From Patescibacteria group bacterium (GTDB lineage Bacteria; Patescibacteriota; Microgenomatia; UM-FILTER-40-11): 10,682 bases of DNA. The stretch spans positions 1-10,682 of the forward strand of contig JAMCYY010000015.1 of NCBI GenBank assembly GCA_023473205.1, given 5' to 3'. This document shows, piece after piece, positions 1-6,225 of the stretch. The stretch's first letter is position 1, and every line of letters begins with the position of its first letter. Under the pieces are notes generated by a model. That model was not told the origin of the DNA. It did not search any database and was given only the letters and a program-made list of their open reading frames with translations. A program made the translations under genes and the position numbers.

Positions 1-364
1 CCTCACCTATATCCAAAGTTAAAGTTTCTTCACCTAAACCAATTACTTTTGCAGTTAAAAATTGCCAGTTTTTAGGTAAAGGCGCAGACAAAAGCCGTTT
101 TTGCTCCTTATTTTCTTCCCCTAAAGCAGCCAGTTTGACTTTCATCTCAGCCAACTCCTTTTCATTGGAAAGTTTACAAGTTTCCAGGTCTTTTTTAAAA
201 AATCGCTGGCTGCGGTAAACTTTTTCTTTTAAAGGCACAAGGAAACTCTTTTCTACTAACCGACGAAGCGGCTTTATCACCCCAACAAAACTTAAAGCAA
301 GAAGCAATAAACAAATAACAATTAAATAAATTATTGAAAAAGGAAATGTTCTTTTAGAAAACAT
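1..364 (-). CDS. mreC: Rod shape-determining protein MreC, N-terminal part (runs off window)
   Basis: About 121 codons can be read leftward from an ATG at 364; the 3' part lies outside the window. The protein starts with a short basic segment (KR at residues 4-5), then one hydrophobic helix (about residues 9-30, rich in I/L/V), then a charged stretch (about 44-90, rich in K and E) that suits a coiled coil. It ends in a beta-type segment containing WQFLTAKVIG and LTLDIGE, which resembles the start of the MreC beta domain. Helix, coiled coil and beta domain is the known MreC order; in that family the protein is membrane-anchored, faces the outside and couples MreB to wall synthesis. mreB lies just upstream on the same strand, which supports the call. 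The gap to mreB is unusually long (345 bp), and a separate promoter appears to precede mreC. Confidence 0.8.
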   Translation of the reverse strand, partial: MFSKRTFPFSIIYLIVICLLLLALSFVGVIKPLRRLVEKSFLVPLKEKVYRSQRFFKKDLETCKLSNEKELAEMKVKLAALGEENKEQKRLLSAPLPKNWQFLTAKVIGLGEETLTLDIGE

Positions 365-377
365 GTTTCAATTTTTG

Positions 378-405
378 ATTTTAAATCACATGTTTACAGT
401 GTAAA
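378..405 (-). promoter_or_regulatory. Putative mreC promoter
   Basis: On the minus strand TTTACA (405-400) and TAAAAT (383-378) are separated by 16 nt, close to a sigma70 -35/-10 pair. The -10 ends 13 nt before the mreC ATG, so the leader would be only a few bases. I see no Shine-Dalgarno sequence. Prediction by eye. Confidence 0.4.
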
Positions 406-407
406 CA
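391..407. promoter_or_regulatory. 17-bp inverted repeat over the mreC -35 (possible operator)
   Basis: TGTTTACA-G-TGTAAACA is a perfect dyad with 8-bp arms and a 1-nt centre. It covers the putative -35 of mreC, a typical place for a repressor site. A shorter dyad, GATTT-T-AAATC (377-387), overlaps the -10. No regulator can be named; a chance dyad in AT-rich DNA remains possible. Confidence 0.3.
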
Positions 408-451
408 ATATCAAAATTTTAATAACTTAAAGCGCAAAGTGTAAAAGTCAA

Positions 452-493
452 TCCTTCGGTTACACTCAGGATTGTCCTGAGCTTGCCGAAGGA
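452..493. repeat. REP-like imperfect palindrome
   Basis: Outer arms TCCTTCGG (452-459) and CCGAAGGA (486-493) and inner arms CTCAGGA (465-471) and TCCTGAG (475-481) pair perfectly around a TTG loop, with a 5/4-nt internal bulge. It is far richer in G+C than its surroundings. Sequences of the CTGAGCTTGCCGAAGGA type recur as dispersed repeats in many bacterial genomes (from memory), so this is probably a REP-type element. There is no T tract after the stem, so a terminator role is unlikely. Confidence 0.6.
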
Positions 494-558
494 CAAAATT
501 ATAGCTTAAAACGTAAAACCAAGTCTGACTTTTGGTAAAACTTTTAACTTTTACGTTA

Positions 559-651
559 TATACTCCTTATGCTCCATTTTACAAATTTATAATACCTCCG
601 TAGCTTTGAATTTGTTCAATATTCACTACAAATTCAAAGCGAAGGGGTATA
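559..651 (-). repeat. 93-bp dispersed element, copy 1
   Basis: This stretch matches the reverse complement of 10019-10111 over 93 bp with two differences (positions 571 and 609). It holds a perfect 12-bp stem, GCTTTGAATTTG (603-614) with CAAATTCAAAGC (629-640), around a 14-nt loop, plus an outer pairing of 593-598 with 644-649. It starts 59 nt after the mreB stop and precedes mreC. Read in the direction of transcription it has the same orientation as copy 2 between def and fmt. It could be a miniature mobile element, a REP-type repeat or a cis-acting RNA. Confidence 0.85.
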
Positions 652-664
652 GTTTTGAGCTTTA

Positions 665-682
665 ACTTTTGACTTTTGAGCT
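665..682 (-). repeat. CTTTTGA simple repeat shared with the ligase gene
   Basis: The 18 bases here are the exact reverse complement of 4311-4328 inside the O-antigen ligase gene. Both are short arrays of the 7-bp unit TCAAAAG. In this gap the array is non-coding; in the ligase gene the same sequence is translated. Confidence 0.7.
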
Positions 683-709
683 AATTTTAAATTAATTTCA
701 GTTTTAAAA

Positions 710-1768
710 TTACTTGACTCCTCCTGTCACTTTCACTTTCCTCAGCAAGACTTCATCTTCTAAAACCCTGGTACATCCCCGAACCACTACGGTCATGGGG
801 TCTTTGACCAAAGTACAAGGCATTTTGGTTTCTTCCGTAACTAATAAGTCAAGACCCGGAAGTTGGCTTACTCCTCCGGCCAAAAAAATTCCCCGCTGGG
901 TAATGTCACCTAAAAGCTCTGGCGGAGTTTGTTCAATAATATCATTAATTCCAGAAAGGATCTGATTAAGAAGCGGGGCCAAGGCTTCACGAATTTCCGA
1001 AGCATTAACTCTAAGCGATCTTGGCAAACCGTTTGATAAATCCCGGCCACGAATAATCATCATTTTTTCCTCTGCACCTTTAGTTTGGTTTTGCCTGGCC
1101 GAACCAATTTGATTTTTTAAAGCCTCAGCTGTTGGCAGGCCAATTAAAATAGCATATTTAAGCCTTAAAAAATTAATAATCGCCTCATCCATCTCATCTC
1201 CGGCTAAACGCATTGATTTATTAATCACGATTCCGCCTAAAGAAATTACCGCCATCTCTGTTACCCCGCCGCCAATATTAACCACCAAAGCACCGGTGGC
1301 TTCAGAAATCGGCAGCTGGGAGCCAATAGCAGCCGCCATAGGTTGTTCAACTAAAAAAGCTTGTCTGGCCCCAGCACTAAGCGCGGCATCCTGGACTGCC
1401 TTTCGCTCAACATCAGTAATTCCTGCCGGAATAGAAATTGCCACTTTAGGCCGGGGGATTTTAACTTGGAAGCCATGGGTTTCATGAAGTTTTTTAAAAT
1501 AATAAGAAAGCATGCCAACAGTAGCATCGAAGTCAGCAATTACGCCATCAACTAAAGGGAAAATTGTCTCCAACTGGCCGGGTGTCCGGCCAACCATTTT
1601 TTTCGCCTCTGTCCCAACAGCGACAATTTCCTTGGATTTTTTGTTGCGGGCAATAACTGTTGGCTCGCGGACAGCCACTCCTTTACCTAAAATTGAGATA
1701 TATGTGTTTGAAGTTCCTAAATCCACTCCCAAGTCATAGCTCACTAAACGAAAAACCTTATCAAGCAT
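710..1768 (-). CDS. mreB: Rod shape-determining protein MreB (actin-like ATPase)
   Basis: A 352-aa, full-length MreB. It polymerises on ATP into membrane-bound filaments that guide wall synthesis in rod-shaped cells. Visible motifs are phosphate-1 GVDLGTSNT (residues 14-22), EQPMAAAIG (141-149) where MreB usually has EEPMAAAIG, phosphate-2 VVNIGGGVTE (162-171), and the adenosine-loop region LAGGVSQLPG (296-305). The phosphate-2 motif is normally DIGGGTTE; here its Asp is Asn164, by one AAT codon, so hydrolysis may be altered. The ATG at 1768 gives the normal N-terminus. A -10-like TAAAAT ends 6 nt before it, so it probably has its own leaderless transcript as well as read-through from the gene upstream, 31 bp away. 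mreC follows on the same strand. Confidence 0.95.
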   Translation of the reverse strand: MLDKVFRLVSYDLGVDLGTSNTYISILGKGVAVREPTVIARNKKSKEIVAVGTEAKKMVGRTPGQLETIFPLVDGVIADFDATVGMLSYYFKKLHETHGFQVKIPRPKVAISIPAGITDVERKAVQDAALSAGARQAFLVEQPMAAAIGSQLPISEATGALVVNIGGGVTEMAVISLGGIVINKSMRLAGDEMDEAIINFLRLKYAILIGLPTAEALKNQIGSARQNQTKGAEEKMMIIRGRDLSNGLPRSLRVNASEIREALAPLLNQILSGINDIIEQTPPELLGDITQRGIFLAGGVSQLPGLDLLVTEETKMPCTLVKDPMTVVVRGCTRVLEDEVLLRKVKVTGGVK

Positions 1769-1774
1769 AAAGTT

Positions 1775-1803
1775 ATTTTAACAGGATACCTTCTAGAAGT
1801 TAA
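1775..1803 (-). promoter_or_regulatory. Putative leaderless mreB promoter
   Basis: On the minus strand TTAACT (1803-1798), a 17-nt spacer, then TG-T-TAAAAT (extended -10, hexamer 1780-1775), and the mreB ATG 6 nt further on. The -35 overlaps the stop codon of the preceding gene. An AGAAGG sits about 20 nt before the ATG, too far to be a normal ribosome binding site. Confidence 0.5.
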
Positions 1804-2855
1804 GCTGCTTTGGAAGCAACTTCTTGTTTAGGCCAAGTAAAATCAAAAAATCTGGCTCTTGGATGGCCTTTGTCAAAATAAACCTCACTCCAATAGGTAA
1901 TTTCCGAAGGACCGACAACAATTTTTCTATTTTGAGAATCCTCTTTCATCATGCCGGCAAATACACCACCCACGTCAAGACATGCTGCCTTCCAGGCCTT
2001 AAAACCTCTTTCTAAAGTAAAGGCATCTAACTGTTGAAAGCATTCGATCATCCCATGAATTTTCAGATGAGGAACTCCAAGTGTAACAAAATATCTTTTT
2101 TCTCCATCTTCCGTTAAAAAATAACCAATCATGTTATAAAGAAAATGACCAAGACGGTAGGCTTTTAATGCCATTAAACGAGGCCAACTATCGCTATCTG
2201 TAACAAAAACTGTTTGCTCAGCCACTTGTGCTTCTGTTGCCTTGGCTCTTAATTCAGAAAAAGGTAATATTTCCAATTCTCCCTTGCCAAGAACAATTCC
2301 TCCGCTTTCAAACTCATTCATAACCACATCCATACTTTTTGGATTAAAGTTCTGAAATATTTTGCCATTTCTGGCTAAACCAATCAATGGCACTTCAGGC
2401 AACTCTCCTGAACCGTGTTGATATATACTACAAAAAGTCGCATTAGTAAGAAAATGAAATTTATCACTTTCTTCTTTTTTTAATAAGTCAGATAAATCTG
2501 GTCCTTTCATCTCTTTTAAACCTGGAGTTATAACCTCATTCATGTATGTCCCGACAGGTAAAATCGAAACAGCAAAATTTGGCAATCGCTCAGGAATTTT
2601 AGTGGCTTTAAAAGAAAATGTTTCTAGACCAGACTCATCAATACGGTGACTAAAGAGAGCCATCTCCACAGGCTTAGTTTTATTGAAAATTATTTCATTT
2701 ATTCCAAACTTTAAGGCATCGATCAAGCGAGACATCATCACCTTTCTTCTCTCGTTGTCCTCTAAGAATTTCTCTGCCCGATGAACCCAGTGCCTTGGGG
2801 TGGCTCCAAGGAAAGTAAATCCCTGCTTAGCATCGAAGGTTTTTTCGCCAGTCAC
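1800..2855 (-). CDS. Conserved-looking protein of unknown function, 351 aa
   Basis: I do not recognise this protein. It starts at GTG 2855; an in-frame TGA lies just three codons upstream, so no longer form is possible, and the next ATG is near residue 40. The sequence is soluble in character: no signal peptide, no membrane helix, mixed alpha/beta composition. Visible stretches include an N-terminal charged helical part (residues 25-50, HRAEKFLEDNERRKVMMSR), a Gly-rich segment (ESGGIVLGKGELEILPF, near 183-199) and a Trp/Phe-rich C-terminus (FFDFTWPKQE). It lies 31 bp upstream of mreB on the same strand, so it is probably co-transcribed with the shape genes, but that does not establish a role in cell shape. 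Base composition matches its neighbours. No catalytic motif can be named. Confidence 0.8.
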   Translation of the reverse strand: MTGEKTFDAKQGFTFLGATPRHWVHRAEKFLEDNERRKVMMSRLIDALKFGINEIIFNKTKPVEMALFSHRIDESGLETFSFKATKIPERLPNFAVSILPVGTYMNEVITPGLKEMKGPDLSDLLKKEESDKFHFLTNATFCSIYQHGSGELPEVPLIGLARNGKIFQNFNPKSMDVVMNEFESGGIVLGKGELEILPFSELRAKATEAQVAEQTVFVTDSDSWPRLMALKAYRLGHFLYNMIGYFLTEDGEKRYFVTLGVPHLKIHGMIECFQQLDAFTLERGFKAWKAACLDVGGVFAGMMKEDSQNRKIVVGPSEITYWSEVYFDKGHPRARFFDFTWPKQEVASKAA

Positions 2856-2866
2856 AGCTATTCAAT

Positions 2867-2886
2867 TTCTAACTTATTCTAACTTA
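2867..2886. repeat. Tandem 10-bp repeat in the divergent promoter region
   Basis: TTCTAACTTA occurs twice head to tail (2867-2876, 2877-2886), between the putative -10 at 2911 and the GTG start at 2855. It may be an operator-like direct repeat or simple slippage. Confidence 0.45.
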
Positions 2887-2910
2887 TTTGATTTTTTACT
2901 TTATATTTAT

Positions 2911-2939
2911 AATGTATTCTAATTTTTTAACTTTTTCAA
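2911..2939 (-). promoter_or_regulatory. Putative promoter of the leftward unknown-mreB cluster
   Basis: On the minus strand TTGAAA (2939-2934), a 17-nt spacer and TACATT (2916-2911). Unlike other promoters in the window it would leave a leader of about 50 nt before the GTG at 2855. Prediction by eye in very AT-rich DNA. Confidence 0.35.
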
Positions 2940-2982
2940 GATCATTTTTTATCAGAAGCTAATTTATCTTTTTCGTTTCTTT

Positions 2983-2988
2983 TACGAT
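2983..2988 (+). promoter_or_regulatory. Putative -10 of the O-antigen ligase gene
   Basis: TACGAT ends 7 nt before the ATG at 2996, the same spacing seen at other starts in this window, which suggests a leaderless transcript. I see no clear -35. Confidence 0.3.
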
Positions 2989-2995
2989 TACATTA

Positions 2996-5290
2996 ATGCT
3001 ATACTTACTTTCAATGTCTGCTGACAATCTTTTTAAAAAAATCATTTCCTTTTTTTATATTGGTCTTTTCTTTACTGTCCCGCTTTTTTTTACTTTAGTT
3101 AATTCTGAACTTTTTGAATTTAATAAAATTATTTTGACTTATGGCTTTACCATTGTTATCCTTGGCCTTTGGCTTGGCCGGATGGTTATACAGAAAAAAA
3201 TTATTTTTAAAAAAAGTCCCTTAGACATTCCCTTAGTCCTTTTCCTTTTTTCGCAAATTATTTCAACCATTTTCTCCGAGAGTCCCCATACGAGTCTTTG
3301 GGGCTATTATTCCCGTTTTAACGGCGGCCTTCTTTCCACCATTAGTTACCTCCTTTTATATTGGGCCTTTGTTGCCAATTGCGAAAAAAAAGATGTTTTT
3401 CGGGTAATTTATTCTTCTTTAGCAAGCGGTCTAATTGTTTCCCTTTATGGCATTTTAGAACATTTTGGCCATTCCTTTAGCTGTGTTCTTTTTTTAGGCA
3501 AGTTTGATGTTTCCTGTTGGGTCCAAAAAGTCCAGGAAAGAGTTTTTGCTACCTTAGGCCAACCCAATTGGCTAGGAGCCTATTTGGCAGTATTAATCCC
3601 GATGACATTAGGATTAATACTGAATTCAAAATGCAACTCTTCGACTCCGGGACGTACCCAATGGTACAACCCTTCGCTCAGGGCAAGAATTCAAAATTTA
3701 TTGCCAATAGTTTTGAGCCTTATCTTTTACCTTTGTTTAATCTTCACTGGCTCCAGATCAAGTTATTTAGGACTGATCATTGGACTTTTTGTTTTTTGGC
3801 TTGTCTCTTTTTTATTAAATAAAAAAGAAATTAAAAATTGGTTTAAATTTTTTTTAATTTTTAACTTTTCACTTTTAACTTTTAACATTTTTTTCGGTTC
3901 CCCTTTCCCTCAAATAAACCGCTTTCTTTACTATAAAGATTTCCTCCCCACCCTCACTTCACACTCTCGCCCCACTTCTCAACTCTCAATTCCCACCCCA
4001 ACTGACGGTCCTGCTACTGACGGTCCTGCTCTCGAAGTCGGCGGCACTGAATCAGGCAAAATCAGGCAAATTGTCTGGAAAGGAGCTTTTGAAATTTTTA
4101 AACATTACCCAATTTTTGGCTCGGGCGTAGAAACTTTTGCTTATTCTTATTACAACTTCCGACCCTTAGAGCATAATTTAGTTTCCGAATGGGACTTTTT
4201 GTATAACAAAGCGCACAACGAATACCTTAACTATCTCTCTACTACCGGAATATTTGGCCTGGGAAGTTATTTACTGATTATTGTCACTTTTTCTGTTTGT
4301 ATAGTAAAACAGCTCAAAAGTCAAAAGTCAAAAGTCAAAACTGAAGCGCAAAATTTAAAAGTAAAGATCAAAAACTTTTTAGATTTAGATTATAGCTTTG
4401 AGTTTTGCACTTTAAGTTTTGCACTTTTTTCCGGTTGGATTTCAATTTTAGTTTCCAACTTTTTCGGTTTCTCAGTTGTTTTAATCTCTTTATATTTTTA
4501 TTTAATTCCTGCTTTTATTTTTGTGCTGGTTTCTGATTCGGCTACCGCTTCCCCATATCCCACTTCTCATCCCCGCCCCATATCTCACTTCTCACCCTCA
4601 CCCATAAATTTTGGTCAAAAATTAGGACTTCTTATTACTCTTTTGCTTTCTGCCTATCTTTTATATTCTTTACGTCAAGTCTGGTTGGCTGATGCCCATT
4701 ATGCCAATGGCCAAAAGCTTTACCGGCAAAATCAATATTTATCAGCTTATGAAGAAATTTCTAAAGCCATTGATCTTTTTCCCAATGAACCAGTTTTTCT
4801 AAATGACCTTTCTTCGGTTACTGCCGGTTTAGCTTTACTTGCCGGAGACCAAAAAGAAGCAACCATGACCACCCAATTAACCAAATTAGCTGCTGATTAT
4901 TCAAAAGAAACAATAAGACAAAATCCAGTCAACCTTAATTTTGTTAAAGCCAGAATAAAAGTCCTTTATACCCTTTCTACCCTTGACCAAAAGTATTTAA
5001 ATGAAGCCATCACTGTTGCCCAAAATGGCTTAAAGCTAGCACCTACTGACCCCAAACTTGTTTATAATTTAGGGCTGTTATATGGCAAAGAAGGCAACAC
5101 AGAAAAAACCATTGAATTAATTAAAAAAGCCTTGGAGCTTAAACCCAATTATGAGGAAGCCAGAAGTACTCTTGCCGCTTACCTTGAAGGCTTGGGCCGC
5201 AAAGAAGAAGCGCTGCAGGAATTAAATTATCTTTTGAAATACAAACCAAATGACCCAGACCTTCTGCAAAGAATTGAGAAATTAAAATAA
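2996..5290 (+). CDS. O-antigen ligase / Wzy-like polymerase with C-terminal TPR repeats
   Basis: A 764-aa multi-pass membrane protein. The first ~540 residues contain many hydrophobic helices (for example near 15-36, 40-60, 73-92 and 125-147). TGSRSSYLGLIIGLF (251-265) and KAHNEYLNYLSTTGIFGLG, with His407, match the Wzy_C (PF04932) pattern. This family joins or polymerises lipid-linked glycans at the outer face of the membrane. After the last helix (about 541-560) come TPR-like units, the clearest being YNLGLLYGKEGN..A.ELKPN and the following repeat, to the C-terminus. ATG 2996 is used; ATG 3014 (codon 7) is an alternative. Four low-complexity stretches (about residues 210-231, 317-345, 437-470, 515-541) look like repeat DNA translated in frame and lie between recognisable parts. 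Ligase versus polymerase cannot be decided from sequence. Confidence 0.85.
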   Translation: MLYLLSMSADNLFKKIISFFYIGLFFTVPLFFTLVNSELFEFNKIILTYGFTIVILGLWLGRMVIQKKIIFKKSPLDIPLVLFLFSQIISTIFSESPHTSLWGYYSRFNGGLLSTISYLLLYWAFVANCEKKDVFRVIYSSLASGLIVSLYGILEHFGHSFSCVLFLGKFDVSCWVQKVQERVFATLGQPNWLGAYLAVLIPMTLGLILNSKCNSSTPGRTQWYNPSLRARIQNLLPIVLSLIFYLCLIFTGSRSSYLGLIIGLFVFWLVSFLLNKKEIKNWFKFFLIFNFSLLTFNIFFGSPFPQINRFLYYKDFLPTLTSHSRPTSQLSIPTPTDGPATDGPALEVGGTESGKIRQIVWKGAFEIFKHYPIFGSGVETFAYSYYNFRPLEHNLVSEWDFLYNKAHNEYLNYLSTTGIFGLGSYLLIIVTFSVCIVKQLKSQKSKVKTEAQNLKVKIKNFLDLDYSFEFCTLSFALFSGWISILVSNFFGFSVVLISLYFYLIPAFIFVLVSDSATASPYPTSHPRPISHFSPSPINFGQKLGLLITLLLSAYLLYSLRQVWLADAHYANGQKLYRQNQYLSAYEEISKAIDLFPNEPVFLNDLSSVTAGLALLAGDQKEATMTTQLTKLAADYSKETIRQNPVNLNFVKARIKVLYTLSTLDQKYLNEAITVAQNGLKLAPTDPKLVYNLGLLYGKEGNTEKTIELIKKALELKPNYEEARSTLAAYLEGLGRKEEALQELNYLLKYKPNDPDLLQRIEKLK
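3622..3697. repeat. Palindromic insert flanked by an 11-bp direct repeat, inside the ligase gene
   Basis: GAATTCAAAAT occurs at 3622-3632 and again at 3687-3697. Between them lie 54 bases, richer in G+C than the surroundings, that fold as GGG-ac-GTACC-caat-GGTAC-aa-CCC (3649-3672), followed by CTTCGCTCAGGGCAAG, a REP-like sequence. The layout resembles a small element with a target duplication. The repeat period is 65 bp, not a multiple of three, so simple removal would shift the frame; the copies may have changed since insertion. Confidence 0.55.
3946..4030 (+). repeat. CT-rich low-complexity stretch plus 15-bp tandem duplication in the ligase gene
   Basis: About 3946-4000 is built from CACTTCTC/CTCTCGCCCCAC-type words. 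It is followed by two exact copies of ACTGACGGTCCTGCT (4001-4015, 4016-4030), translated TDGPATDGPA. The resulting Ser/Thr/Pro-rich segment separates hydrophobic parts of the protein. The word TCTCGCCCCAC recurs in the radical SAM gene (near 7206). Confidence 0.7.
4311..4340 (+). repeat. TCAAAAG heptamer array inside the ligase gene
   Basis: The 7-bp unit TCAAAAG repeats from 4314 (three full units and a partial fourth), encoding KSQKSKVK in a basic loop between membrane helices. The first 18 bases (4311-4328) occur inverted and non-coding at 665-682. Because 7 is not a multiple of 3, each added unit shifts the frame, so array length can switch the gene on or off. Confidence 0.65.
4549..4605 (+). 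repeat. CT/C-rich low-complexity stretch in the ligase gene
   Basis: Words such as CCCACTTCTCATCCCCGCCC and CTCACTTCTCACC encode a Ser/Pro/His-rich loop just before the last membrane helix and the TPR part. It is the same word family as 3946-4000 and 7184-7241. Confidence 0.6.
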
Positions 5291-5332
5291 AATACAAGTT
5301 TCAAAGCTTCAAAGTTTTAAGGTTCCGTAGTA

Positions 5333-5348
5333 GTGGACTTTAGTCCAC
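5333..5348. repeat. Short hairpin GTGGACTTTAGTCCAC downstream of the ligase gene
   Basis: The 16-bp inverted repeat has 7-bp arms around TT. It lies 43 nt after the ligase stop. There is no T run directly after it, so it is a weak terminator candidate and may be another small dispersed palindrome. Confidence 0.4.
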
Positions 5349-5410
5349 GTATACAATTATTGTTTTATTAAGAGATAAATTCAATTAAAATCCTATAGCA
5401 TGCAAAATTG

Positions 5411-5419
5411 TGGTAAAAT
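5411..5419 (+). promoter_or_regulatory. Extended -10 of the gene at 5428
   Basis: TG-G-TAAAAT ends 8 nt before the ATG at 5428. I see no -35. The GTG at 5410 lies upstream of this hexamer, so if the promoter is real only ATG 5428 can be used. Confidence 0.4.
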
Positions 5420-5427
5420 ATTACTTT

Positions 5428-5781
5428 ATGAAGGATCCGGAAACTGTAGATAATACCACAATAAGATCAATTATCTTAGAACAAAATAAAAAGGAAGTTT
5501 TGCAACTGGACAGGGACAGAATACCTAATATTGTTGACAATGCAGAACTTTTAGTAATTGGTGGTGAAGGTAAAGCTGTCTTGGGCCTGAAGATTAAACT
5601 ACCTGATGGTTCTTTAAAAATTCTTTTAGTCGCTGACGTTGAGGTAAATAATAGACTGGCTGAAATATGGAATGAACTTTCACCTTTTGTAAAAATGTAT
5701 GAAATAGCCGCACAAACTCCGCCAGAAGAGATCAAAGAAATTCCGGAAGTTATGGAAAAAAAAGATTATCTTAAAATTTAA
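5428..5781 (+). CDS. Small protein of unknown function, 117 aa
   Basis: I do not recognise this protein. It is acidic, with no signal peptide or membrane helix. The centre (about residues 38-70) alternates hydrophobic and polar residues (AELLVIGGEGKAVLGLKIKL, then LKILLVADVEV), which suggests a small beta-rich domain. The C-terminus is charged (EEIKEIPEVMEKKDYLKI). An upstream in-frame GTG at 5410 would add six residues, but the -10-like hexamer at 5414-5419 would then lie inside the gene, so ATG 5428 is preferred. It is followed after 39 bp by another unrecognised small gene; the pair may be co-transcribed. Confidence 0.65.
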   Translation: MKDPETVDNTTIRSIILEQNKKEVLQLDRDRIPNIVDNAELLVIGGEGKAVLGLKIKLPDGSLKILLVADVEVNNRLAEIWNELSPFVKMYEIAAQTPPEEIKEIPEVMEKKDYLKI

Positions 5782-5820
5782 TTCTAACTGAAAGAAAATA
5801 ATTGTCAAAAAGCAAAAATT

Positions 5821-6207
5821 GTGTTCAAAAGACAAAATAATGAAATTGTTTTCGAAGCTGAAGTTAGATATTGTTATTTTGAAATTGAAAATAACCTGTA
5901 TCACCAAGGGTTTTTGGTTTCAGAAAAGGTTCCTACAGTCTTAGTTGAACCAACTGCTCAACAATGGGAGCCATTTTTAGACGTTGACTTTTTTCTCTGG
6001 CTAGAAGAAGATGTTAGAATTAAATTTTTAGAGAGAACTCTGGATGGAACAGTTTCAATTCTTTCGGCAATTCTTAGACCAGAACCACAACAAAGGCGTA
6101 ACCTTAAAGAAAAAATAAAAATGGAAGCTCAGAGCTATTGGCGCCATCATTGGCTGGATCTTCTTAACCAACAAAGTCTTTGCATTTTTTGCGATCCTTT
6201 AGAATAA
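5821..6207 (+). CDS. Small protein of unknown function, 128 aa
   Basis: I do not recognise this protein. A GTG at 5821 is the only normal start after an in-frame TAA at 5785-5787; no ribosome binding site or -10 is evident, so it probably depends on transcription from the gene upstream. It is soluble, rich in Glu, Trp and Phe (EPFLDVDFFLWLEEDVRIKF, residues 50-69), with a basic helical part (QQRRNLKEKIKMEAQ, about 90-104) and a C-terminal tail containing two cysteines (CIFC). Its length and composition suit a real gene. The low-complexity start (FKRQNNE) leaves the exact N-terminus uncertain. Confidence 0.6.
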   Translation: MFKRQNNEIVFEAEVRYCYFEIENNLYHQGFLVSEKVPTVLVEPTAQQWEPFLDVDFFLWLEEDVRIKFLERTLDGTVSILSAILRPEPQQRRNLKEKIKMEAQSYWRHHWLDLLNQQSLCIFCDPLE

Positions 6208-6210
6208 AAA

Positions 6211-6219
6211 TGTTATACT
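6211..6219 (+). promoter_or_regulatory. Extended -10 of the NIF3-like gene
   Basis: TG-T-TATACT (hexamer 6214-6219) ends 6 nt before the ATG at 6226. It lies entirely in the 18-bp gap after the previous stop codon. TTGCGA 19 nt upstream is a poor -35. This fits a leaderless transcript. Confidence 0.5.
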
Positions 6220-6225
6220 ACTTTT

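Larger units (their letters stand above)
365..709. other. 345-bp repeat-rich gap between mreB and mreC
   Basis: No convincing gene is present on either strand. From left to right it holds the mreC promoter and dyad, a REP-like hairpin (452-493), runs of CTTTTAA/TTTTAAC-type simple sequence (about 520-555), one copy of the 93-bp dispersed element (559-651), and a CTTTTGA-type repeat (665-682). The stretch looks like a landing zone for small non-coding repeats inside a cell-shape operon. Confidence 0.6.

Noticed and set aside
714..1739. Plus-strand open frames opposite mreB
   Set aside because: They are shadows of the highly conserved mreB frame and have no recognisable content.
5333..5348. 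Terminator of the ligase gene
   Set aside because: The hairpin has a 2-nt loop and no T run after it; more likely a small dispersed palindrome.
5410..5427. GTG 5410 as the start of the 117-aa gene
   Set aside because: The extended -10 TGGTAAAAT would then lie within the coding region; ATG 5428 fits the spacing seen at other starts.
5421..5907. Minus-strand open frames over the two small genes at 5428 and 5821
   Set aside because: The minus-strand frames are Phe/Ile/Ser-rich low-complexity translations of AT-rich DNA, whereas the plus-strand frames look like soluble proteins and the first has a promoter-like start.
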